6,258 nt of DNA, taken from assembly GCA_902796525.1 (NCBI GenBank), contig CADBPB010000048.1:1-6258 (forward strand), read 5' to 3'. The notes under the pieces are model-generated. The model saw nothing but the letters and a program-made list of their open reading frames with translations, did not search any database and was not told the origin of the DNA. Position numbers and translations under genes: made by a program. Below, in pieces: positions 1-4,961 of the stretch; positions within the stretch are counted from its first letter, which is position 1, and every line of letters begins with the position of its first letter. Origin of the DNA: an uncultured Erysipelotrichaceae bacterium (lineage in GTDB: Bacteria; Bacillota_I; Bacilli_A; Erysipelotrichales; Erysipelotrichaceae).

Positions 1-327
1 ACCGATGTCCACACGCAGGAGACCTATGGCAATCCGGATGTGCCGATCAACGAACTGGCCCACAATGCCATCGGGCACGATTCCAATGCGATCGTCGTCA
101 CGGAAAACGACAGCAACAAGCGGATCACGGTCGAAGATGTCAGATCGATGAGAGAAGAGATCGGCGATTTTCCGATTATCGTCGGTTCAGGAGTCAAAAC
201 GTCCAATGTCCTTGAATACTTCGAGTATGCTGATGCGGTCATCGTCGGCCGCGGTTTCAAGACCGGCGACCGGGTCGATCCGAAACTGGTAAAGGAATTT
301 ATGGACGTCGTCCATACGAAATACTGA
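1..327 (+). CDS. BtpA/SgcQ-family TIM-barrel protein, C-terminal part (5' end outside window)
   Basis: The frame is open from base 1, so this is the last 108 residues of a longer protein; the family is usually about 260-270 residues. A GTG at 40 should not be taken as the start, because homology-like sequence continues upstream of it (TDVHTQETYG). Visible family features, in order, are an early DVH strand, a strand ending AIVVT, the loop IIVGSGV, and the C-terminal phosphate-binding-type segment ADAVIVGRGFKTGDRVDP followed by a helix. This pattern matches the C-terminal half of the BtpA family (BtpA of cyanobacteria, needed for photosystem I stability; SgcQ of E. coli), a (beta/alpha)8 barrel related to ribulose-phosphate-binding enzymes. 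In non-photosynthetic Bacillota the substrate is unknown, and I infer only a small-molecule role, probably on a sugar-phosphate-like ligand. The gene ends just before a strong terminator, so it closes its transcription unit. Confidence 0.85.
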   Translation, partial: TDVHTQETYGNPDVPINELAHNAIGHDSNAIVVTENDSNKRITVEDVRSMREEIGDFPIIVGSGVKTSNVLEYFEYADAVIVGRGFKTGDRVDPKLVKEFMDVVHTKY

Positions 328-332
328 AAAAT

Positions 333-360
333 AAGCCGTTTCCAATGAAACGGCTTTTTT
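333..360 (+). terminator. Intrinsic terminator, probably bidirectional
   Basis: A perfect 10-bp stem (333-342 with 347-356) closes a 4-nt loop, caat, and is followed by T's at 357-360. It lies 5 nt after the BtpA-family stop codon. On the minus strand the same hairpin is followed by ATTTTT (complement of 327-332), so it can also stop the convergent MalY-like gene, whose stop codon is at 385. Confidence 0.93.
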
Positions 361-384
361 GATCGTTATTCCTGAAGAAACTTT

Positions 385-1548
385 TTATTTTTCTGTTTTT
401 TCGATATAGTTCAGGATCGCGTCGACGGCTTTCCTGACGTTGTCGAGAGATGTCGCCAGATTGACTCTGACCCAGCTGCTGTAGCGTTTCGCGAAAGCTT
501 CACCCGGATTGGTCAGGATCTTGCAGTGGTCGATCAGGCATTGGGAAGCGGATTCCTGATCGCTGTAGTTTCCCAGATCGAGGAACAGCAGATATGAACC
601 CTCCAGCGGCGTCATATTCAGATACGGACCAAGATGGTCTTTGACATAGTGATAGTTCTCGAAGACGACGTTATTCAGAGCATCCATCCATTCTTCGCCA
701 TATCTGTAGGCGTAGTACGTCGGCAAGGAGTTGGCGACATTGATGCCGCCCGTATGGTGCAGCTGCTGATAGGCGATCAGCCGGTTGCGCAGTTTTTCGC
801 TGGCGATAACGATATGGCTGTGGCTGAAGACAGCCAGAGAGAAGGACTTGGATGCGGCAATGATGCTGATGATCCGGTCCTGATATTCTTTGAACGACAA
901 TGCAGGATAGAAGGTCTGGTCCGGCATGATGATGTCGGAATGGACCTCATCGCAACAGATAAGGACCCTGTATTTCTTGCACAAAGCAAAGAGCTCTTCC
1001 AGTTCGCCTTTCTTCCATACCCGTCCGACCGGATTGTGCGGCGAACAAAGCATCAGCAGTTTCACTTTCTTTTCTTTGAACTTTGTTTCGATATCCGCAT
1101 AATCGAAGGTAAAATAGCCATCCGTATCGATCAGTTTCGATTCCACGACTTTCCGTTTCGTTTTCAGGATCGTATCCCTGAACGGCGGATATAGGGGAGT
1201 ATTGATCATGATCGGATCGTTCTCTTTCGTAAATGAGTGGATCACCTGATACATGGCGTCGACCGCGCCTTTGGACGAGCGGAACCATTCCTGCCGGTAG
1301 GCGACGCTGTTTCTCTTCTTGTGCCAGGCGATCACCGTATCGTAGTAGTCTTCCGGCAGATTCGCGTAGCCGTAGTCTCCGTAAGCGATGAAGTCGTTCA
1401 GGTGAGCGATGATCCTGTCGTCGCAGCGGAAGTCCATATCGGCGATCCACATCGGCAGGCAGCCCATCTGTCTTCCTCTGGCCCATTTGATCGAAGCGGT
1501 ATCCTTGCGTTCGATATAATATTTTTCCGTAAAAGTCCGATTGTTCAT
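385..1548 (-). CDS. MalY/PatB-family PLP-dependent C-S lyase (cystathionine beta-lyase-like)
   Basis: A cytoplasmic fold-type I PLP enzyme of 387 residues, the normal full length for the MalY/PatB family. These enzymes cleave cystathionine or cysteine to thiol, pyruvate and ammonia. Motifs in order are PMWIADMDF (32-40), the cofactor loop SSKGAVDAMY (91-100), NTPLYPPF (116-123), SPHNPVGRVW (169-178, Asn172), CDEVHSD (199-205, Asp200 contacting the PLP ring nitrogen), ASKSFSLA (232-239, Lys234 as the Schiff-base lysine), and SWVRVNLA (358-365, Arg361 binding the substrate carboxylate). The start is supported by AGAGG, 9 nt upstream of the ATG, and a TATAAT on the minus strand. The residues after the lysine read AVF where many relatives have AGL. 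It diverges from the DUF5131 gene and faces the BtpA-family gene. The exact substrate is not deducible, and a regulatory MalY-like role is possible. Confidence 0.9.
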   Translation of the reverse strand: MNNRTFTEKYYIERKDTASIKWARGRQMGCLPMWIADMDFRCDDRIIAHLNDFIAYGDYGYANLPEDYYDTVIAWHKKRNSVAYRQEWFRSSKGAVDAMYQVIHSFTKENDPIMINTPLYPPFRDTILKTKRKVVESKLIDTDGYFTFDYADIETKFKEKKVKLLMLCSPHNPVGRVWKKGELEELFALCKKYRVLICCDEVHSDIIMPDQTFYPALSFKEYQDRIISIIAASKSFSLAVFSHSHIVIASEKLRNRLIAYQQLHHTGGINVANSLPTYYAYRYGEEWMDALNNVVFENYHYVKDHLGPYLNMTPLEGSYLLFLDLGNYSDQESASQCLIDHCKILTNPGEAFAKRYSSWVRVNLATSLDNVRKAVDAILNYIEKTEK

Positions 1549-1568
1549 ACGTATATACCTCTGCTTTA

Positions 1569-1574
1569 ATTATA
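1569..1574 (-). promoter_or_regulatory. -10 box of the MalY-like gene
   Basis: Read on the minus strand this is a consensus TATAAT. A start 6-7 nt downstream would fall near 1562, placing the ribosome-binding AGAGG (1562-1558) at the very 5' end of a leader of about 14 nt. No convincing -35 hexamer is seen at 16-18 bp spacing. Confidence 0.5.
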
Positions 1575-1578
1575 GAAT
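1573..1578 (+). promoter_or_regulatory. Candidate -10 box of the DUF5131 gene
   Basis: TAGAAT lies exactly 6 nt before the ATG at 1585, so the expected transcription start would be the start codon itself. It overlaps the divergent TATAAT of the MalY-like gene by two bases. There is no clear -35 and no ribosome-binding site, so this rests on position and consensus only. Confidence 0.3.
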
Positions 1579-1584
1579 ATTATT

Positions 1585-2292
1585 ATGGGCATTACCTACA
1601 ACTGCTGGCACGGTTGCCACAAAAAATCGGAAGGCTGTCTGCACTGCTACGTGTATCGGAGGGATCTTTCGATCGGCGTCGACAGCAATATCGTATACAA
1701 AACGAAATCGTTCGATCTGCCGGTCCGCAAAGACAGAAACGGCAGCTATAAATATCCCCGAGGGACGAAATTCGACCTGTGTTTTTCTTCCGATTTCTTT
1801 ATCGAGGAAGCCGATGAGTGGCGTATGGATGTGCTGGAAATGATCAGAGAAAGAAGCGACTGCGAATTCTTCTGCATCACCAAGCGTCCGGAGCGGATCA
1901 TGACGTGCATCCCCGATATCGGAACCTATCGGAATCTGACGGTCTACTGTACGATGGAAAACCAGAAGCGTTTCGATGAACGGGCGCCGCTGTATCTGGA
2001 TCTGCCATTGAAACGGAAAGGAGTCATGATGGAGCCGATGCTGGAAAGGATCGATTTCAGCGGATACTATGACAAAATCGATATTGTGGCGATCGGAGGA
2101 GAATCCGGAGAAGATGCCAGGCTGCTGGATTTTGAATGGGTCAAAGAGGTAAGAAAACGATGCCTTGAACACGGCATCGATTTCTATTTCCATCAGACGG
2201 GAGCCAGAATAAAAGTGAACGGGAAGATCTATGAGATCCCCCGCAGCAAGCAGCATTCCCAGGCGCGCAAGGCGTTTAAGGATCAGTACTGA
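1585..2292 (+). CDS. DUF5131 (phage Gp37/Gp68-like) family protein with Cys cluster
   Basis: A soluble protein of 235 residues that matches the pattern of the DUF5131 family, first described from phage Gp37/Gp68. The N-terminus carries C7, then C11-X6-C18-X2-C21 in the context GCHKKSEGCLHCY, the family's hallmark, which suggests a metal or Fe-S site. Further family blocks are TKRPERI (99-105), TMENQ (123-127), MEPMLERID (149-157), IGGESGEDAR (170-179) and YFHQTG (201-206). The layout resembles radical-SAM barrels, but the cysteine spacing is not the classic CX3CX2C, so any enzymatic role is inference. An in-frame stop (TAG, 1573-1575) lies close upstream and the ATG at 1585 is the only good start; no Shine-Dalgarno precedes it. 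The gene stands alone, divergent from the MalY-like gene and overlapping the DJ-1-like gene tail to tail. No phage genes are nearby. Confidence 0.85.
   Translation: MGITYNCWHGCHKKSEGCLHCYVYRRDLSIGVDSNIVYKTKSFDLPVRKDRNGSYKYPRGTKFDLCFSSDFFIEEADEWRMDVLEMIRERSDCEFFCITKRPERIMTCIPDIGTYRNLTVYCTMENQKRFDERAPLYLDLPLKRKGVMMEPMLERIDFSGYYDKIDIVAIGGESGEDARLLDFEWVKEVRKRCLEHGIDFYFHQTGARIKVNGKIYEIPRSKQHSQARKAFKDQY
2283..2292. repeat. 10-bp perfect palindrome forming the convergent gene overlap
   Basis: TCAGTACTGA is its own reverse complement. It contains both stop codons: each strand reads CAG TAC TGA, so the DUF5131 and DJ-1-like proteins both end in Gln-Tyr. The overlap of the two genes is exactly this palindrome. 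Confidence 0.9.
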
Positions 2293-2810
2293 ATCTTGTC
2301 CAGCACTTCTTTCGCTTTGTCTTCTCCGATCAGAACGGAGATGATCTCATAGGCGAACTCAAAAGCGGCGCCAAGGCCTTTTCCGGTGATGAACTTTCCG
2401 TCACGGACCGCTTTCGCATGTGCAGGGACATGACCGTTCTCGAAACCAGGGAAACAGGTGAAGTGTTCATCTTTCAGCAGTCCTTTATGCAGCAGGATGC
2501 TCGGTGCGGCGCAGATGGCGCAGACATATTTCTCCGATGCGACAAATGCATCGATCAGTTTCTGTACCCGTTCGTCCTTTTCCAGATTCAGGGTGCCCGG
2601 CATGCCTCCCGGCAGGATCAGACAGTCATAATCTCGGGGATCGATCTCGTCGATCAGAAGATGCGGCTGAAATGTGACTTCGTGGGAAGACACGATCGTC
2701 TGGGAAAGACCGGCGAGTTTCACATCGATGCCTGCCCGGTAGAGCAGATCGTAGGTCACCAGCGCTTCACATTCTTCCAGTCCCTGGGTTACCAGTATGA
2801 TAGCTTTCAT
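2283..2810 (-). CDS. DJ-1/PfpI (ThiJ/YajL-like) family protein
   Basis: A cytoplasmic alpha/beta protein of 175 residues, the usual size for single-domain DJ-1 proteins. Visible features are strand 1, MKAIILVTQG; GLEECEA with Glu15 matching the conserved DJ-1 Glu18; YDCLILPGGMPG (61-72); the nucleophile elbow VCAICAAP with Cys100 matching DJ-1 Cys106; and ITGKGLGAAFEFA (141-153), matching the TSRGPGTxFEFA block. The family includes deglycase/chaperone-like stress proteins such as YajL and DJ-1; the activity here cannot be assigned. I chose the ATG at 2810 over the in-frame ATG at 2828 because the fold normally begins a few residues before strand 1, and because a TATAAT box lies 6 nt upstream of 2810, inside the longer reading. 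Neither start has a Shine-Dalgarno. The gene diverges from the EIIBC-like gene and overlaps DUF5131 at its 3' end. Confidence 0.9.
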   Translation of the reverse strand: MKAIILVTQGLEECEALVTYDLLYRAGIDVKLAGLSQTIVSSHEVTFQPHLLIDEIDPRDYDCLILPGGMPGTLNLEKDERVQKLIDAFVASEKYVCAICAAPSILLHKGLLKDEHFTCFPGFENGHVPAHAKAVRDGKFITGKGLGAAFEFAYEIISVLIGEDKAKEVLDKIQY

Positions 2811-2816
2811 GTTTTT

Positions 2817-2822
2817 ATTATA
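2817..2822 (-). promoter_or_regulatory. -10 box of the DJ-1-like gene, leaderless geometry
   Basis: On the minus strand this reads TATAAT and is followed by 6 nt (AAAAAC) and then the ATG at 2810. A transcript would start at or next to the start codon. No recognisable -35 is seen in the 15-19 bp spacing range. Confidence 0.45.
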
Positions 2823-2834
2823 AGGCATTTGTAG

Positions 2835-2840
2835 TAAAAT
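2835..2840 (+). promoter_or_regulatory. Candidate -10 box of the EIIBC-like gene
   Basis: TAAAAT ends 9 nt before the ATG at 2850, so transcription would start about 3 nt before the codon. A T-rich hexamer (TTTTTA, 2812-2817) sits 17 bp upstream but matches the -35 consensus poorly. GGTG at 2841-2844 is the only possible ribosome-binding sequence and would be lost from such a transcript. Confidence 0.3.
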
Positions 2841-2849
2841 GGTGTTGTT

Positions 2850-4376
2850 ATGAAGAGACTGATGGATATCTACGAGAGCTGCAAGACGCCGATCCGGGTG
2901 GCTTATTTTGCGTTCGTTCTGATCGCGTTCGGCTTTCTGGTCCAGAACCCGAATGTCAACATCTTTTATACGTTCCGTTCGAGCATCATCCTGTTCATTG
3001 CCGAGCTGGCGCTGCGTATCGGCGAGTTTACGGTCATGAATCTGCCGATCATTTTCATGCTGAATTTCGTCTGCAAGAGAGCCTACAACGCTTCGCCTGT
3101 CGTCATGTCGCTGATCGGCTACTTCACGTTCCTGGTCACGACGATGCTGCTGTCTCCGCAGAACCTGGGAAGCCAGGCATATATGAGCGGTTCCGGGATC
3201 GGCTCCATCTTCAATGTCGCGACAGGAAGCAGGTCACCGCTGGAAACAGGCATGATCGGCTCCTTCCTGGTCGCATATGCCACCAGGGCGGCATTCATCT
3301 TCTCGCGTCACCGCAGCAACTATTCTCTGACCAATCTGTTTTCCAGGGATATGGCAGGGATCGTCTATAATTTCGTTTTCTGCTTTCTTTTAGGAGTCCT
3401 GGTATCTTATTCCTATCCGTTCCTCTACAGTTATCTGCAGAGAACGATCGCCTTTATCGGTTCTGATCTTTCTGATCCGATGCGCATCGGTCTGTACTCC
3501 ATTCTGGACCGTGTCCTTTCGATTCTTGGCTTAGGAAACATCATCCGCTATCCGTTCTGGTTTACGGCGGCAGGCGGTTCTCTGTCCAACACGATGACCG
3601 GACAGAGCATCCTGGGCGATGTGAATATCTTCAATTATGTCAAAGATACGAACAGCGCCTATGTCGGAGCAGGACGTTTCATCACCCCGTACTACGTCAT
3701 AAACATGTTCATGATACCGGGGATCTATCTGGGAACTTTATGTTCCGTTTCGGACAAGAAAGACCGCAACTACCTCTGGATCATGTTTGTGGTGGCGATC
3801 CTTTTGTCGATTGCTGCCGGCAATCCGCTGCCGGTCGAACTGCTGATGCTGCTGACATCGCCGTTGCTTCTTATCGTCTATCTGCTGCTGATCGGTCTTG
3901 TTTCCGAATTCATGGTCAGCCATGGCGTCTATCTCGGCTTCAGCGGCAACGTCACGAATATCCTGACCGCGATGCCGGGAAGCTTTGCCGACTACATCAT
4001 CAATATCCGCAACGCTTCGCTGGCTTATTCTTTGCGCTCGATCGCATTGATCGGAGCGGTCGCGTTCCTCATCTGTTTCCTGATGACCTGGCTGTACTAC
4101 CGTTTCATCGCGTTTGATTTTGTCAAGACAGGCAAGGGCGATGAATTCGTCAGGATGCTGATCGATTCGGTAGGCGGGATCGACAATATCATCGATGCCG
4201 GTGCGGGTCTGTTCAAGCTGAACGTCTATCTGAAGGAACCGGAACGGATCTCGATCGAGAAGATACAGGATACCGGCGTCCACCGCGTATCGGAAACAAG
4301 AGACGGCTTGTCCTTCGAGATCGGTACCTCGAGCTATGCGATCGCCCGCAGGATCAAGAAACAGCTGAAAAAGTAA
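2850..4376 (+). CDS. Degenerate glucose-family PTS EIIC-EIIB fusion (likely non-phosphotransferase membrane protein)
   Basis: A 508-residue polytopic membrane protein. Hydrophobic segments lie roughly at 17-33, 45-74, 84-101, 133-152, 170-195, 282-299, 308-322, 330-353 and 392-421. The block YPFWFTAAGGS (234-244), then GD (256-257) and AGRFITPYYVINMF (274-287), resembles the EIIC domain of glucose/maltose-type PTS permeases. Residues about 433-505 resemble an EIIB domain, with VGGIDNI (441-447) and a matching strand order. Active sites look lost. The EIIB phosphocysteine context DACITRLRV is here GAGLFKLNV (451-459), with Gly453 in place of Cys and no Cys anywhere in that domain. The EIIC signature GITEPIEF is GNPLPVEL (324-331), and GLHH is GLGN (227-230). 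No EIIA or sugar gene adjoins it. It could be a sugar facilitator, a sensor or a divergent permease. The frame is intact, which argues against a decaying pseudogene. Confidence 0.78.
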   Translation: MKRLMDIYESCKTPIRVAYFAFVLIAFGFLVQNPNVNIFYTFRSSIILFIAELALRIGEFTVMNLPIIFMLNFVCKRAYNASPVVMSLIGYFTFLVTTMLLSPQNLGSQAYMSGSGIGSIFNVATGSRSPLETGMIGSFLVAYATRAAFIFSRHRSNYSLTNLFSRDMAGIVYNFVFCFLLGVLVSYSYPFLYSYLQRTIAFIGSDLSDPMRIGLYSILDRVLSILGLGNIIRYPFWFTAAGGSLSNTMTGQSILGDVNIFNYVKDTNSAYVGAGRFITPYYVINMFMIPGIYLGTLCSVSDKKDRNYLWIMFVVAILLSIAAGNPLPVELLMLLTSPLLLIVYLLLIGLVSEFMVSHGVYLGFSGNVTNILTAMPGSFADYIINIRNASLAYSLRSIALIGAVAFLICFLMTWLYYRFIAFDFVKTGKGDEFVRMLIDSVGGIDNIIDAGAGLFKLNVYLKEPERISIEKIQDTGVHRVSETRDGLSFEIGTSSYAIARRIKKQLKK

Positions 4377-4385
4377 TATTTTTCA

Positions 4386-4414
4386 TTGCATTTATTGGAA
4401 ATTTAGCATAAAAT
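4386..4414 (+). promoter_or_regulatory. rpmH promoter
   Basis: A -35 TTGCAT (4386-4391) and a -10 TAAAAT (4409-4414) are separated by the ideal 17 bp. Transcription would start near 4421, giving a leader of about 24 nt that contains the ribosome-binding AGAAAGG (4428-4434) before the rpmH ATG. No terminator for the upstream gene is seen in this gap, so read-through may add to it. Confidence 0.75.
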
Positions 4415-4444
4415 TGAAGAGTATTTGAGAAAGGGTGTTTTTAT

Positions 4445-4585
4445 ATGTCAACAAAAAGAACGTATCAACCAAGCAAAAGAAAACGTCAGAATACCCATGG
4501 ATTCCGTGCCAGAATGGCTACGGTAGGGGGCCGCAAGGTGCTCGCCAGACGCCGTGCCAAAGGCAGAAAGGTATTGTCTGATTAA
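4445..4585 (+). CDS. rpmH: Large ribosomal subunit protein bL34
   Basis: This 46-residue, strongly basic protein is the ribosomal protein bL34. It starts MSTKRTYQPSKRKRQNTHGF and continues RARMATVGGRKVLARRRAKG, the canonical bL34 sequence and length (44-46 residues). It sits in the large ribosomal subunit, contacting 23S rRNA. The start is supported by AGAAAGG about 10 nt upstream and a 17-bp-spaced promoter. It heads the conserved cluster rpmH-rnpA-yidC-jag. Its TAA stop forms the base of the hairpin that separates it from rnpA, which probably keeps bL34 mRNA in excess over rnpA mRNA. Confidence 0.98.
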   Translation: MSTKRTYQPSKRKRQNTHGFRARMATVGGRKVLARRRAKGRKVLSD

Positions 4586-4609
4586 AGTCACTTATGTGGC
4601 TTTTATTTT
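4584..4609 (+). terminator. Hairpin with U-rich tail between rpmH and rnpA (attenuator-like)
   Basis: An 8-bp stem (4584-4591 with 4596-4603, one G-U pair) closes the loop ttat and is followed by TATTTT (4604-4609), running directly into the rnpA ATG. It looks like a modest, leaky intrinsic terminator. The 5' arm overlaps the rpmH stop codon, so a ribosome finishing rpmH would mask it and favour read-through into rnpA. The sequence supports the structure; the regulatory role is inferred. Confidence 0.6.
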
Positions 4610-4939
4610 ATGAATAAGCGTTTACGGATCAAAAAGAACGAAGAGTTTTCGGAAATCATCTCTTACCGTCATTCGAAGGCAGGTAAGACTTTTATCGTGT
4701 ATTACGAAGATCGCAAGAAGGAGAATGCCAGGGTCGGGATCTCCGTTTCCAAGAAGCTGGGAAACGCGGTCGTGAGAAACAGGATCAAGCGTCAGGTGCG
4801 GGAGATGCTGAGGGCTCTGATGGATTTCGATTCCTATGCCCGCGATCTAGTCGTCATCGTCAGGAAACCGTATCTTGAGCAAAGTTTTTCCGAGAATAAA
4901 AATGATTTGGAAAAGATGCTTAAACAAGTTATAATATAG
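4610..4939 (+). CDS. rnpA: Ribonuclease P protein component
   Basis: A basic protein of 109 residues, normal length for the family. It partners the catalytic RNase P RNA to cut 5' leaders from precursor tRNAs in the cytoplasm. The N-terminus MNKRLRIKKNEEFSEI matches the family start, and the diagnostic RNR helix is KKLGNAVVRNRIKRQVRE (48-65). A strand DLVVIVRKP (79-87) and a C-terminal helix follow. The ATG at 4610 is the only usable start, because an in-frame TAA (the rpmH stop) lies 24 nt upstream. No Shine-Dalgarno precedes it, only T-rich sequence, so translation probably depends on coupling to rpmH or on an unstructured U-rich start region. Its last 33 bases double as the yidC promoter. 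Confidence 0.97.
   Translation: MNKRLRIKKNEEFSEIISYRHSKAGKTFIVYYEDRKKENARVGISVSKKLGNAVVRNRIKRQVREMLRALMDFDSYARDLVVIVRKPYLEQSFSENKNDLEKMLKQVII
4907..4935 (+). promoter_or_regulatory. Promoter for yidC-jag inside the 3' end of rnpA
   Basis: TTGGAA (4907-4912) and a consensus TATAAT (4930-4935) are separated by 17 bp. The expected start is near 4942, downstream of the rnpA stop codon, giving a leader of about 20 nt that contains the yidC ribosome-binding site. It would let yidC-jag be expressed independently of rpmH-rnpA. Confidence 0.65.
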
Positions 4940-4948
4940 CAGTATGAA

Positions 4949-4955
4949 TAAGGAG
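4949..4955 (+). promoter_or_regulatory. Ribosome-binding site deciding the yidC start
   Basis: TAAGGAG lies 6 nt before the ATG at 4962. The alternative in-frame ATG at 4944 lies upstream of this site, has no ribosome-binding sequence and would begin only about 2 nt into the predicted transcript, so 4962 is preferred. Confidence 0.85.
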
Positions 4956-4961
4956 AGTCTT

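Noticed and set aside
40..327. A complete small 95-residue gene starting at GTG 40
   Set aside because: The frame is open to base 1 and the upstream residues continue the BtpA-family pattern, so this is the tail of a larger gene.
634..1194. A 186-codon plus-strand open frame opposite the MalY-like gene
   Set aside because: It is antisense to a gene with complete family motifs, has no ribosome-binding site and no recognisable protein pattern. Codon bias leaves stop-poor antisense frames throughout the window.
1570..2256. A 228-codon minus-strand frame opposite the DUF5131 gene
   Set aside because: It is a mirror of a well-supported gene. Its product is low-quality His/Phe/Asp-rich sequence with no motif, and it would cross the promoter region.
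2811..2828. Longer DJ-1-like protein starting at ATG 2828
   Set aside because: The six extra residues precede the normal start of strand 1, have no ribosome-binding site and overlap the TATAAT box.
3738..4283. A 181-codon minus-strand frame opposite the EIIBC-like gene
   Set aside because: Rich in Asp, Gln and Arg, as expected for the reverse of hydrophobic membrane codons; no start signals.
2850..4376. Calling the EIIBC-like gene a pseudogene
   Set aside because: The reading frame is uninterrupted over 508 codons with normal codon use and well-formed membrane segments. Only specific active-site residues are changed.
4596..4604. TTATGTGGC around 4592-4600 as a DnaA box
   Set aside because: It differs from TTATCCACA at several positions, stands alone, and is explained as the loop and 3' arm of the rpmH-rnpA hairpin.
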